NCBI GenBank assembly: GCA_007922195.1
Contig: ML681964.1
Span: 9,261,504-9,325,503, forward strand
Length of the DNA stretch: 64,000 nucleotides
Direction of reading: 5' to 3'
DNA from: Podocnemis expansa
Taxonomy: Eukaryota; Chordata; Testudines; Podocnemididae
A model generated the notes under the pieces. The model was not told where the DNA came from, did no database searches, and worked only from the letters and a program-made list of their open reading frames with translations. The first letter of the stretch is position 1. Every line of letters starts with the position of its first letter. Below, one piece after another: positions 11,851-22,799 of the stretch. The position numbers and the translations under genes were made by a program.

Positions 11851-12150
11851 TATATCTACATCAGAAAGCTTAGTTCGGACCTCCTTAGTCCAAACTAAGC
11901 AGTTCCTGCTTAGTTTGAACTAACCACGGGTTCATTTGGACTAACCACAGTTTTTTAGCTCAAACTAGCCATGCTGACTAGTTCGAACTAAAAAGTTAGT
12001 GTGAACTAGTCAGCATGGCTAGTTTGAACTAAGCCATTAGTCCGTGGCTACATCACACTAGTTCAAACTTAAAGTTCAAACTCAGCACTTAATTCAGACT
12101 AACCACTTGAATTTGTTAGTTCGGACTAAGCTTTGTCTAGTTCAAACTAA
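11848..12150. mobile_element. MITE-like element, TTNGAA palindrome family A
   Basis: It starts 'GGCTATATCTACATC', a form of the GGCTATGTCTAC terminus seen in this family. It continues as alternating 'AGTTCGGACTAA' and 'TAGTTTGAACTAA' units with a central near-palindrome around 'TTAGTGTGAACTAG'. The right end decays near 12150. It lies in the EFHB intron that splits EF-hand 1. Confidence 0.65.
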
Positions 12151-13330
12151 AAAATGTCTTGAGAATGGAAAAGTAGTTTCTTGAAGGGGAGTATTCAGAA
12201 GGAGAACACCTGTATAATTTTGTACAAATTGAGCAAAATTTGTAGAGCAGGGCAGGTAGCGGAATTCAGTGGGAAGAGGTTTGTTACCCTGCAGTGAAAT
12301 ATTATGGGGGCTCTGCCCTTGTGTAAACTCATCCATGCCTGGGTGTGGGGAGTTGAGGTAAGAGTAGGAGTGTGTGGACCCAGGATTGGCCAGGGAAAGA
12401 AGAGCAGGACTTAAAGAGACTGGAACAGGTCCTAGAAAAAATCCTTAGGGCCCTCCATCCTAGGTGGTAGCTGATTGCTTCCGCACCGGTTCTCAGTACC
12501 TCTCCTCCCTCTTCCTTCTACCTACACCTCTCTTGTACTGATGTGACTCTAAAATCATAGGATCTAAGATATTTTGTGAAGCTATGATTTTCTTCAGTTT
12601 CTGATGTTAGGGCTCTTTGCTTTGAGGAATTGCTATGCATATTTCACTGACACAACTGTAGTTTCTCTACATCCCCATTATCAGAAGAGACTGAGAACAA
12701 CTCCACTCCTTGCCTGGGTCACTAGGCTGATAGCCTGAATTGAGATTTTGCAGGTAACTGCTACACATCTTAGCAATTATATCCATATTGCTTCTAAATA
12801 TACCCATGGACATATTCACAAAATTTCTCAGCCATATAAATATTTTAATATATTTGTTTTCAAACTGAGCTAGCTGACTTTCTTTATAAAGGACTAACTA
12901 CGTGCCAAATTTGAAACTCTTGTTCATTGTTTTTAAGCTAATAGCAAGCAAGAAAATCAGTGAGCAGAAATAATCTTAACTTTTTTAAAGGTATAAAAGT
13001 ATATTTTTATCCACCTTTTATAATTCGAAAGTGTTTGAAGGCCTTTTCTCAGACTTTTCTCCACATTTTACCTCTTGACAGACAAAGTTTGAAAAATTTC
13101 AGGTCCACAAGGAAAAACATGGGAGTTATACTGGAATTCCCTGTGGAACGTTAATCATAGTGTTCACTTCTGATTGATGCCTAATTTGAAAAGAAGTCTA
13201 ATCTTTGCCTCAACATTTATTATTAGTCTATCACCTTGTCACAGCATACTGTTACATTGACATTTGCTCTAATTTCAAATTACCAAACTATCTAACTAAA
13301 AAAACTATTCCACTGATGCTTGTGAACTCC
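12151..13330 (+). other. EFHB: EFHB intron, no recognised element
   Basis: Mixed-composition intronic DNA. Small open frames (12142-12336 on the minus strand, 12960-13154 on the plus strand) show nothing recognisable. Confidence 0.45.
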
Positions 13331-13723
13331 CAAACCATTCTGGGGTTTTGAATTCTGTCTTTGGGAATGATGTGGATAAATCGGAGAGAGTTCAGAGGAA
13401 AGCAAGAAAAATCACCAAAGACTTAGAAAATCTGACTTACAAAAGACAGGTTAAAAAATTTGACATATTTAGTTTTGAGAAAAGAAGACAGAGGGGACCT
13501 GATAACAGTCAGTACATATGTTAAGGGCTGTTATAAAGAGGATGGTGATCAATTGTTTTCCATGTCTTTTGAGGGTAGGACAACAAATAATGGGATCAAT
13601 CTGCAGGAAAAAATATTTAAATTAGATATTAGGAAAAGCTTCCAAGAGAGATCATGGAACCCACTGCCATTGGAGGTTTTTAAGAACAGGTTGGACAAAC
13701 ACCTGTTTGGTTAGTCTAGGTTT
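13330..13723 (+). mobile_element. CR1 LINE 3' part (first segment)
   Basis: In + orientation the segment encodes a decayed form of the conserved post-RT tail of CR1 (motifs like RGDLITV.TYVKGCYKEDG and FSMSFEGRTTNNGINL). At DNA level it ends 'TTGGACAAACACCTGTTTGG'. The sequence is then interrupted by GC-rich DNA and resumes at about 14090 with the CR1 3' terminus. Confidence 0.75.
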
Positions 13724-14090
13724 CCAAAGGAGGTCTAGGAACCCAGGGGCGTTGCTGCCCCAGGGAAAGACCCAGGGCATGGGACCTGGCTCCACCCCCT
13801 GGCTGTGGGCCATGCCCCCTGACCCTGATTCTGCACTTGGGCCGACCCTGCCTTGGGTGCCTGCTGCCCCCAGCCTGGCCCCAGATCCCTGGCCAGGGAC
13901 AGGGCAGGGAGTGTCAGCCTCTGTAGCAGGAGGCCCGGCCTAAGACGGGGCCGGAAGTGGCCACAGCCACTGCCCCAGATCTCCTGCTGGAGATGGGAAG
14001 AAGCAGGGGCTGAGTGCCAGGACTCGGGGCACTGGCACTGGGATTCAGGGCACAAGCCCCTTGTTCCCAGCGCTAGCGATACCCCTGTAG
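13724..14090. repeat. GC-rich segment inserted in CR1 tail
   Basis: About 370 nt of strongly GC-rich DNA sit between two parts of what is otherwise one CR1 3' end. Open frames on both strands (13735-14055 minus, 13853-14161 plus) are Pro/Gly/Ala/Ser-rich and look compositional. No terminal repeats or clear target-site duplication were found by eye. Confidence 0.45.
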
Positions 14091-14170
14091 GAACCCCTTC
14101 AGTGCAGAGGACTGAATTTAATCACCTCTCTCGATTCCTCCCCACACATACATTTCTATAATTCCAAGAT
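14091..14170 (+). mobile_element. CR1 LINE 3' terminus (second segment)
   Basis: 'CAGTGCAGAGGACTGAATTT', 'ACCTCTCTCGATTCCTCCC' and 'ACATTTCTATAATTCCAAGA' form a mutated CR1 3' end, in the same orientation as 13330-13723. It completes that copy across the GC-rich insertion. Confidence 0.65.
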
Positions 14171-14309
14171 TCTGCAGATTTTACTTTTTTTAATAATATG
14201 ATCAGCTACATATTTATGACCTTTTGTCTGTATCTGGACCATGGGCCATAGTTTGAACATCCCTTATGCAGTGTTTGTGATCATAACTATAGTGTGTTAT
14301 TTGTCACAG

Positions 14310-14517
14310 AATGGTGATGGGAAGATAGACAAAGAAGAACTGAGGAAGTCCTGTTTTCAGCTAAATCTCGACCTAGATGAGGAACTCTTGGATGCTTTAT
14401 TTGATTACTGTGATTTAGATAAAGATGGCCAGATTGATTATCTGGAGTTTGTAAACTTTCTTAACTGGAAAGACAAAATGTCTATTGAAGAATTTGAAAA
14501 GAACATAATTACAAAGG
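14310..14517 (+). CDS. EFHB: EFHB coding exon 9 of this window (EF-hands 1 and 2)
   Basis: The acceptor TTTGTCACAG and donor GTATGTG bound 208 nt. It completes loop 1 (D-K-N-G-D-G-K-I-D-K-E-E, window residues 311-322) and carries loop 2 (D-L-D-K-D-G-Q-I-D-Y-L-E, 347-358). Both have acidic or Asn ligands at positions 1, 3, 5 and 9, Gly at 6, Ile at 8 and Glu at 12, so both look competent to bind calcium. The product ends NWKDKMSIEEFEKNIITKG. Confidence 0.95.
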
Positions 14518-15511
14518 GTATGTGATTTATTATTAGAAAACACTTAGGAGATAATCCTGTCTGTTCCTAGGTCACTGAACAAGGCCCTGACTGAAACAGA
14601 ACACACACTACAGGAAAAGCAGTACTTAGGAAGCCCACCCAGTGCTTCTGTCCCCACTACATCATGAAACATGGCTACGGAGAGGTTCCCTACACTCTGT
14701 GTGATAGATGAAAGAACTCCTCATTCATAACTTGCATTTACCAAACCTATTTGCTAGAGTTTGGTACAGGGGTTAGATTGGAAAACAAAAAAGAAATGGA
14801 GAGGAGAAGGTTGAAAGTTTGCCTTTGCTTGCAGAAAACTGAATATATTATGCTTCAGTTTGAACACTGAGCTCTATATACAGTTTCCTCTTTTGAAATT
14901 ACACTATCTGGCAATGTGTCCTTTAGATATTAAAAGGAAGATGCTCTAGTCCATTCAGCATCTTACCACCTGAGTAGAGTAAAAAGAGAACAAGCCAGTG
15001 ACAAGGGCTTAGTTGAGAGTTTCCCAGTAGGCACAGTGCAGTAAATACGAGTCATCATCTTCTGCCATGATGTCTCTGGTCACCACAAGAACAGAAAGAG
15101 AATGGTGATGTGGAAGTGGTCACAAAGTTCTATACCATGTAGCCGAGTTGTTTTCGTATGGCATGTGTTCCATAGGCCCCTCAGATTACTCTAAATAACA
15201 CTGAGTAAAGAATCAGGGAGCAATAACCAGCACAAGAGAGCAAACCATGTGTGATAAATCTGTAGTCATGTTGGTTAATGCTCTGTTGGAGAGTCCTCAT
15301 ATAGTATGGTGATAAACGTAGTACAAGAAACTCTGTAGAACAGAATAGCTCCGTGACCATCCCTGCCTCTTTCTGTTCTATCAAAGTAAATTGCAATAAC
15401 TAAATTTTAAATCAGTCAGCCAGGAAAAGTAACAGTTGCTGGCTTTTAACTTTTTCATATATGTGACAATTTACTATGTAAGCAGGTTGCACCAAAGTTC
15501 TGTCTCTCCAT
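14518..15511 (+). other. EFHB: EFHB intron, no recognised element
   Basis: Ordinary intronic sequence. Small minus-strand open frames at 15181-15396 and 15412-15618 have no recognisable domain, and the second runs into the adjacent MITE. Confidence 0.45.
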
Positions 15512-15914
15512 GGGTATGTACACACAGGCTTCTTATTTCGAAACAACAGAGGTTGTTTTGAAATAAGAAGCAGCATGTTCACACGACGCACCATTATTTT
15601 GAAACTGTTAAATCTCATATCTAATCAAAATAGCCGTTGTTTCAAAATGGTTGTTTCGAAACAACAGCATTCGGACGCATTGTTTCGAAACAACACCATT
15701 GTTTCGAAACAACTGTTTTGAAACAACATGTCCGAATGGCCTTGTTTCAAAATAACCATTTCGAAACAACAGCTATTTTGAAAGCAGGCTTCCCCTTAAT
15801 TCAAATTAACAAACTGTTAATTCGAATTAACTTATTTCGAAATATGGGCTTTATTTCGAAATAACTCATTTCGAAATGGGTTATTTCAAAATGATGTATG
15901 TGTGGACATAACCC
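15512..15914. mobile_element. MITE-like element, TTCGAA palindrome family B
   Basis: The left end 'GGGTATGTACACACAGG' and right end 'TGTGTGGACATAACCC' are inverted repeats. Inside are many 'TTGTTTCGAAACAA' and 'TTATTTCGAAATAA' near-palindromes and 'TTCACACGACGCA' spacer words. The same order is found at 58982-59408, so this is one family. No transposase is encoded, and Leu/Phe-rich open frames across it are by-products of the repeats. Confidence 0.75.
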
Positions 15915-16358
15915 ATAATATGGAAATCTGGAAGCATCCCTGGAGAAAGTTTTGTGTTCATTTTTCCTTGAAGTGATTCACTGAAGGCTGCAAAAGTCTA
16001 GGGATTCAGATTTTAACATAAGCATTTTTTAAAACTGCATTAATATCAGAGTCTCTCAGGTGCAAATCTCAGTCAGAACAGTAGGGCTTTTGCTTTTGTG
16101 AAGAATTTTTTTTCCTATGTGAATGTATCTCATAAAGTAGAAGAGATTAAAAATCTCTCAGAACCATTCAAAAATATGCCATCTATATATAAAATCTTTT
16201 TACTCCATAATAATAGTGGAGATTTAATTCACTATGGGTATGTCTACACTTACAAATTAATTTGAATTGCAGTGTAAAATATTTTAACATTCTAACATAT
16301 TTACTATGTTGTGTGCATCTAATAATTTTGGTCATTACATAACCTTCACTTTTTATAG

Positions 16359-16577
16359 GGAAAAAGCCAGATGCTTCTGAATCTTTTCTACCTGAAGATG
16401 CAGAAACCAAACCAAATGATGGCTCACTCTTGAAGGATGAAGATCTTGTACCAAAGGAACCTGGTACCTTAGAAAAGACACCAAAAACTCTTACAAGGGC
16501 TACAGATCGTGTATTTGCTGATTACCGCACAACTTCTTCTCAGTATAATGCAGTTGTTGGAGGACTCCCCACAACTT
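16359..16577 (+). CDS. EFHB: EFHB coding exon 10 of this window
   Basis: The acceptor TTTTTATAG and donor GTATGTA bound 219 nt in phase 1 at both ends. The first half is a low-complexity acidic linker (KKPDASESFLPEDAETKPND). The second half is the conserved block ATDRVFADYRTTSSQYNAVV. Window residues are 382-455. The exon is bracketed by MITE-like repeats on both sides. Confidence 0.93.
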
Positions 16578-16652
16578 GTATGTATAGTGAATATTAGTGT
16601 AGACAAAAACAGAAGCAATTTAAAAAGTATTAGCAATTTACTAATTACATAG

Positions 16653-17070
16653 GGTACGCCTACATACAGGTTTTAAATCAAAATAATGCTGGTTATTTTG
16701 ATTTAAAAATGTTTAGGTCCACATGACGTTTTCTTATTTAAAAAATAAGAAGCTCCCTTATTTTGAAATAAGGATAATTATTTCAATATAATAAAACCTA
16801 GTATTTTATCAAAACAAAGGTTATATCACAATAGCCATTTCAATATAACCCTCTGTGGACTTGTTATATTGATATAACACTATATCAATATAACATGTCT
16901 GACCTTCCTCCCAGGCTGCATGGCATCCTGGAAGGAAGCCCCCCTCACAGCACCCTGGCCATGGGGGGGGGCACAGAAGGGGCCCTCCCCCGCTCCCGCT
17001 GGCTGGGGGAAACACCCCGCGTCCGGCTCCTGGCATGAGCCAGGCAGTGGGGGAAGGGATCCATTGTTTG
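16653..17070. mobile_element. MITE-like element with GC-rich core (partial)
   Basis: It begins 'GGGTACGCCTACATACAGG' and shows paired 'AAATCAAAATAA/TTATTTTGATTT', 'CTTATTTAAAAAATAAG' and 'ATATTGATATAA' palindromes. It then runs into a GC-rich stretch (16910-17060). The opening resembles the termini of families A and B. A clear right terminus was not found. Confidence 0.5.
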
Positions 17071-17268
17071 TTTTTTTTAAACCTCATAAAAGATTTGACT
17101 TGAGTTATAGACAAAATTCCAAGTCAGTTCTTATTTTATCCCAAAGTAGTTAACTTTCCCCTAGTTTGGGGGAACACTGTATGACACAGCTGCTCTTTCT
17201 GTGTGAGCTACTATTACAAGAATAGTTCTTTCATTTCTTTATGTTATGTATTGATTGTTTTTCCACAG

Positions 17269-17450
17269 GTTTCCCATTATGTGGTGTTCCAACCATTCGT
17301 TCAGACATTCCTGCCCCTCGTATTCGTCGCATTAGTGACAGAACTAATTATGGTGATGAAGCCAATGCTTATGCATTATTATGTCCATCTGTCTTCAGCC
17401 AGAAAGGTGTATACGAAAAAGACTTTTTTAAGACAAGACCAAAGACAGAG
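17269..17450 (+). CDS. EFHB: EFHB coding exon 11 of this window
   Basis: The acceptor TTTTTCCACAG and donor GTATTG bound 182 nt, entering in phase 1 and leaving in phase 0. The product (window residues 455-515) contains CFPLCGVPTIRSDIPAPRIR and SDRTNYGDEANAYALLCPSV, then ends FFKTRPKTE. A second long open frame overlaps it one base out of phase but has no homology and is a shadow. Confidence 0.93.
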
Positions 17451-17511
17451 GTATTGTCCTTTGCTTCAGAAGATTCTATATACATCTAGCACACCTACTG
17501 AATAGGTCAGG

Positions 17512-17715
17512 AAGGGAGTGTGGTCAAGCAGATGGGGCAACACACTGAAAGTCAGACACCCTGAGTTAAATTCCCAGGTTTTTAATTGACTCACTGGGTA
17601 ATTTGGCAAGTCACGTAATCTTTCTGTTCCTCAGTTTTTCTATGCTAAGTATGATTTGAAAGCACAAATTCTGGATGAAGTATTTGGCATTATATAAGTG
17701 CCTAGTATTAATATT
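17512..17715 (+). mobile_element. MIR SINE (ancient, amniote-wide)
   Basis: The order 'AGTGTGGTCAAGCAG', 'AGTTAAATTCCCAGG', 'ACTGGGTAATTTGGCAAGTC', 'CTTTCTGTTCCTCAGTTTTT' and 'TATATAAGTGCCTAGTATTA' matches the MIR consensus core and 3' end in + orientation. Confidence 0.75.
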
Positions 17716-17924
17716 CAAAGACAGAAAATTACGTTAAATTGATGTTAGCATTAGCCATACATCAATAATTTAAGGATGAAAAAATTATAAGAATGTTTTC
17801 ATTTTCACAAAAACAAGCACTATGAACCCAGTAAATTCAGAACTATATACTAATTTTAGGAGCTCCAAACATGTGAAGGCAAAGAAATGTACTCACTACT
17901 AAGGCACACAAACAGCCTTCAGTA

Positions 17925-18490
17925 GATTCCAAGACCAGAAGGATCCATTATGATCATTTGGTCTGACTTCATGTTATAACATGGGCAACAGAATATCCTC
18001 AAAATAATTCATAGAGTGTATGTTTTAGAAAACTTCCAGTCTTCATTTAAAAATTGTCAGTGATGGAGAATCCATAATGAACCTTAGGAAAATGTTCCAA
18101 TGATTAATTACTCTTACTGTTAAAAATTTATAACTTACTTCCAGTCTGAATTTGCCTAGCTTAAGCTTTCAGCCACGGTATCACGTTATACCTTTCTCTG
18201 TTAGTTTGAATCCCATTATTAAATATTTGATCCCCATGTACGTAGTTGCAGACTACAATCAAGTTGCCTCTTATTCTTCTCTTTGTTAAGCTAAATATCT
18301 GGAGCTCTGTTAGTCTATCACTGTGAGGCAGGGTTTCTGATCCTTCAGCCATTCCTGTAGCTCTTTTCTAATCCTCTCCAGTTTCTCAACATTCTTCTTG
18401 AATTGTGAGCCCCAGAACTCAACACAGTATTCCAACAGTGATTGTACCAGTGCCAAATATAGTGACAAAATAACTTCAGCTCTGCACCTT
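17925..18490 (-). mobile_element. CR1-type LINE 3' region, minus strand
   Basis: Read on the minus strand, the segment gives the typical CR1 post-RT region: a decayed version of the string about 'CAACATTGGGCTCACAATTC', 'AGTTTGATTGTAGTCTGCAA' and 'CTGGAAGTAAGTTATAAAT'. It is full of stops. The minus-strand open frames 18161-18352 and 18345-18542 are fragments of this relic. Confidence 0.6.
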
Positions 18491-20360
18491 GAACATCCAT
18501 GAGGAAAAAATACAAAAGATATAATTTAACTCTGTATATCAATTTAAACTAATCTAGAACCATGTACACTAAAATCCCTTAATCATAATTTATATGATTC
18601 TTGAAAAAATACTCACTTTCTCTATGGATGTATATTGTCCAATGGAAAATATACATTTTTGACATTTCTTATTAGACACATAACATAAAGAAGGGAATTA
18701 TTCAGCATTCTTGAGTAAGACCCCTGTTCAAGAAAGCACGTAAGTAAGTATATAAGGCTAGTGCTATTCAGCAAAGCACTTTAACATGTGTTTAAACACT
18801 TCATTGAACAGGGACACTTTGCTGAAGTGGGGCTTAAGTTTCTATAAGCCATCAGTTCTCCACTTACTAGTTAATATAAATATATGGTGGAAGAATGGGG
18901 CAGGAACTGATCATAATCACATATATTATAAGTCTTTTATAAAACTAAATGATAGGAATAGGCTGGTTATTTCTGAAAACATATTAGCATGTGTCAGCAT
19001 TCTGAATAAATTCAACACGTTGAATGCAAAAGGGTATGAAGGAAAACAGACATTTTTTATTTACATTTTTGTTCTTGCAATGGAGAACAAATCATCAATT
19101 TTGGTAATTCCTCCATCCCAGAGACCACTGTCCTTCCTCACACACACTAACATACCTGTGTGTATGTCTAATTTATAAATGACTTGTGTATCTTTTATTA
19201 CTCCTATAATATCTTGTGCTGTTTCATTGTTTTATTACTGAATACTGCTTTTCTTGTATTTTCTGTTAGCAATGTTAAAAATTAAGAGATGATTTTATTA
19301 CTTTCAATGGATGCATAACAAAGTTGTAAGAAATAGTAACTTAAAACATACAATTCAAATCTAAAATTAAAAAAGAGGACTTGACAACCTCCTTCTCTCC
19401 CTTGTTCATTTTATTACATAAATATTTAGTCATGTTTGAAAGGGCACTTAGAGCTTACTTTACAGTAAGTTATACTGCTAAGCAGAGTCCTCAGATATAA
19501 GAGATGATTTGTCAGAACTCCTCAGAAGGACTTGCTCATGTGCAAGTTAACATTTTATAATCTAGGTCTGAGGCAGGAATTCCACATACACAAAATACAG
19601 CTGACAGCAAATAGAATTTATGCTTCATTGGTAAAGCTGTCATGCATTAGATAAAACTGTTCTGTGAAGTTACTCTGTAGCCTGAGAAATCCGATTTCAT
19701 TATAGACTATCCAGTTTATGCAGAACATGATAGATAGTAGCAGTGTTAAATCATCCTGCACTCATGTAGTGCATTGAATATTTCAATAGTTGTTTAATAT
19801 TTAATTTATTTTGATAATGAATATTAACTTTTCTCAGACATGCCTTGGTTAATGAAATTTATAATTAAAAAAACACAGGCCTATATGAAACTCTGTCTTT
19901 TGGAGAAGAAAACGCTACTGAAATCAATAAGGAGTTTGCTTAATGGGCAGTTGCATAATATGACCCACAATTCTAGTCTTCATTACAAGAGATCTGAGTG
20001 ACACAGGATTACTAACCAGTAAAACAGTATAGGTTAAGACCATTCTGAAAAGTTGTTCTGACTCACTCTACAATTCAAGGAAGCATTCCTATTCAGGGAA
20101 GATCTTAAGGACATGTTTAATTTTATTGAATACATTGGGACATAAGCATATGCTTAAGTGCTGTCCTGAATCAGAGCCTATTCCAGTGCCCTTTGGAGTC
20201 AACTAGAATTTATTCATTGGGCTATGGATCAAGCCATTAGAGTGAATGGGTTAATTCTGATTGGCAAATAACAGGTCTTTCATTTATTTGATGTCAACAT
20301 GACTATCATAGTAAAGGAGAAGTGAATAGATTTTGAGCCTAGGATGGTTTTCAACATGGT
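18491..20360 (+). other. EFHB: EFHB intron 11, no recognised element
   Basis: Almost 1.9 kb of AT-rich intronic DNA. The 130-codon plus-strand open frame at 18786-19178 shows no motif or codon pattern suggesting function. A 'MIR/L2-like' word around 20165 ('CCTGAATCAGAGCCTATTCC') is too short to call. Confidence 0.45.
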
Positions 20361-20369
20361 AAGATATCA

Positions 20370-20715
20370 CAGAGTGACATTGGCCGTTCAATCATGAGCC
20401 GAGCCAATGCTCTTGTATACAGTTCAGCTGACTCGCACTGAGCTTTCAAGGGGGACACTTGGGCCTAGAGAGACCTGATGAGCAGATGTTTGGGTGAGTC
20501 AGGCTGACCACCAGTCAGGAAAGGGGAGAGAGAGTCGACATTGGGCTCTCACTGGTTTCTCTCCAGGAACCCCTGGAGCACTAGGAATTCCAGAATCCCC
20601 TGGGTGGGGAGGTCAGAAAACAGGAGCAAGAGGACTGCTGGAGTCCACTGAGAGGGAAGGCAGAAGGCACCTGAGAACTAAAGCCCGGGGTGAGTTGAGG
20701 AATGGCATTTTTGTC
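20370..20715 (+). repeat. LTR-like repeat family X, copy 1 (truncated right)
   Basis: Shares with copies at 22800-23170 and 45465-45835 the words 'GTGAGTCAGGCTG', 'CCAGTCAG', 'GAATTC...TGGG', 'ACCTGAGAACTAAAG' and 'GAGTTGAGGAATGG'. It is cut off at about 20715 by half of a fold-back SINE. It is non-coding, with no transposon terminus identified. It could be an LTR of an unknown retroelement. Confidence 0.5.
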
Positions 20716-20825
20716 AAAACAAATAAGGAATCCTGTGGCACTTAAACACTAACATTTATTTATTGCATGAGATTTCATGGGAGAAAAATCCCACTTTCTC
20801 AAATGCTTTGAAGATAAGGGAACTT
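20716..20825 (-). mobile_element. Fold-back SINE family, left half
   Basis: Begins 'AAAACAAATAAGGAATCCTG' and continues with 'TGGCACTTAAACACTAACA', 'TTTATTGCATGAGATTTCAT' and 'GGGAGAAAAATCCCACTTTC'. That is the left arm of the complete element at 33846-34063, starting at the same base. The right arm is absent. Confidence 0.7.
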
Positions 20826-20892
20826 ACAGAATGGGAGGAAATAAATGCAGGGAAGTGTAAGTCATGGGAACAGGTCACACTGTAACAGCAAG

Positions 20893-20955
20893 TCATAGAA
20901 TCATAGGGTTGGAAGGGACCTCATGAGGTCATTTAATACAACCCCAAATCAAAGC
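20893..20955 (-). mobile_element. CR1 LINE 3' end, minus strand
   Basis: 'ATAGAATCATAGGGTTGGAA' followed by 'GGGACCTCATGAGGTC' is the reverse complement of the CR1 3' terminus. Only about 60 nt survive. Confidence 0.7.
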
Positions 20956-22150
20956 AGTTGTAAAGACTGAAACACTGGGGAACAGCATATAGAGGAAGAT
21001 GAGGTCAAATCACCTGATGTAATAAGAGAAAAATTTGGGGAGCCAAAAGGCAGTGAGCAGCAACTGCCAAGCTTCCTGCTTTACTTCCAGGAAGTGGCCA
21101 ACCAACAGCAGCAGACCCATGTAGTTTTCCTGCAGATTTTGATGAATCAAATGAGAAAACAGATGATGTTGTTGGACAAGGAGGGTGACTGGTGGCATTA
21201 GGAAAGAAGCAGCAGTACATGATGAAGATGGAAAAGGGAAGCTGTTAGTAGCAACAGATACTGGGGAAGGAAAAGATGTTTAAGGGTCAGGAAGCCTGAG
21301 TCCCATTTGAGGGCACACTGTGCATGTGGGTAGATAGACTAAATTAGAAGGAACTGCCCCAACAGGGACAACAATGGCAAGTGTGAATTTGCACAGGGTA
21401 TGCAAGATATTGTAGGGGCTCTGGCTGACATTCTGCCCAAGCAAGAGCAGAGACAGTAGGTGACCAAGCTATTTTATTATTTAGAAAAAAAAAAATCTGT
21501 TCTTTGGTGCTTATATCTAAGAGTCAAAACTTCAGTTAAAAAGGTTTTTAGGAAATCACTTTAAGCACACCACCTTATGATGTGGTTGCTATTTAAAAGT
21601 AATCATGGTTCATTTACATATATATCTTGTGGATAGTAGGTTGTGCCAATGGGACAGCAGAACATTGAAAAGTCACTGCCTTCACAAATGAAAAAGCTGC
21701 AGCAAGAGAAAAGAAGGAGTACTTGGAGTAAGCTTTGAATAATCAGAGGTTGTGGTAAAATGTGCAAGAAGCTAAAAAGGAAGTGGCTGTCCCATAGTAT
21801 CAGCACATAGGCTATTGGGAAACAGGCTGTGGCAGTAATGGGGGTGGGGGTCCCTACAGTGACTCTTTGACCCATGCAGTAGCAGGTATGAAGAAACTGG
21901 AGGAGAAGAGTATGATCATAGAAAAAAGATGGGGCAAAGTTGAGATGAGCATGGAGGTTAAGTGATCTATTGGGAATGCAGACTTTGCTGCCAAAGATCA
22001 TGTAGAATGAGGGAGGATGACTGTCAACTCCCTTCATCTTATAGAGATTAAGGCAAGACACCAGATAAAGAACACTATGACCCTGGAAGCTAGGAGAGTA
22101 AAAAGAGCTGTGATTGCAGATGACATGGAGGAAGTCTAGTGGGGTCTCTG
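20956..22150. other. EFHB: EFHB intron 11, unidentified purine-rich region
   Basis: The + strand is rich in AG and reads like decayed coding or retroposed DNA (for example 21130-21190 gives a Gln/Met/Leu-rich helix-like peptide), but every frame is broken. A 152-codon minus-strand open frame (21603-22061) is Leu/Phe/Cys-rich, the reverse of an AG-rich strand, and is probably spurious. A short A tract lies at 21485-21497. Confidence 0.35.
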
Positions 22151-22445
22151 GGAGGAAGTCTGCAAGGATGGAAGGATAAGAAGGACAAGAAGCAATAGAC
22201 TTAAATTATAACAAGGGAGGTTTAGGTCAGACATTGGGAAAAGATTCCTAACTGTCAGGGTGTTTAACCACTGGAATAAGTTGCCTAGGTAGGTTGTGGA
22301 ATGTCCATCACTGGAAGTGTTTAAGACCAGGCTAGACAAGCACCTCTCAGGGATAGTTTGAAAGGGTACTTGATCCTGCAATTGGTGCAAGGGACTGAAC
22401 TCAATGACCTCTCATGGCCCCTTCCAATTCCTATGATTCTATGAT
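22150..22445 (+). mobile_element. CR1 LINE 3' end, well preserved
   Basis: Contains the CR1 sequence from 'GGAGGTTTAGGTCAGACATT' through 'TAACTGTCAGGGTGTTTAAC' and 'GGAATAAGTTGCCTAGGTAG' to 'GACCTCTCATGGCCCCTTCC'. It closes on the tandem 'ATTCTATGAT' repeat at 22433-22444. It is in + orientation and is the best preserved CR1 3' end in the window. Confidence 0.85.
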
Positions 22446-22799
22446 AGCCAAGGAGCAGTGGAATAATTTTGGAGGGAAGCATACAGTAATTTCAAGTAAG
22501 GAAGGATTTTTGATAAAAGAGGAGTGTATGGGCTGTTAGGCTGGACACCATAAAAAGGACCCAACATAGAACTAGAGACCTGCTTCCACCAAAACTGTTT
22601 TAAGGACTTGAGGAGAAGGGGAATTTGGGAAATCCTATATGCATGATTTTATATGGACTGTTGTATATAAAATACTTAGGTTTTGCCTTAGTAAGGTAAA
22701 AGTCAGGGGTGGTGTTTGGGGTCCACTTTGGGTGGGGGCCCTGAAATAAGGCTGGGTTTGTAAGGCTTTCCCTAGGAGTGGGGCAAGGCCTTAAGAGTG

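Noticed and set aside
13735..14161. Open frames of 102-106 codons on both strands
   Set aside because: They lie in the GC-rich insertion within a CR1 copy and are Pro/Gly/Ser-rich on both strands, so they are compositional.
15512..15914. Regularly spaced TTCGAA units resembling a CRISPR array
   Set aside because: The units are palindromes of variable length with no constant-length spacers, bounded by terminal inverted repeats. The DNA is vertebrate, so it is read as a MITE.
17241..17505. Second open frame overlapping EFHB exon 11
   Set aside because: It is one base out of the spliced EFHB frame and has no homology of its own. The in-frame reading continues EFHB on both sides.
18786..19178. 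130-codon plus-strand open frame in EFHB intron 11
   Set aside because: AT-rich intronic sequence with no recognisable domain, no splice-compatible context and no link to the EFHB reading frame.
21603..22061. 152-codon minus-strand open frame
   Set aside because: It is the complement of an AG-rich strand, giving Leu/Phe/Ser/Cys-rich text. No motif, and it lies inside an EFHB intron among repeats.
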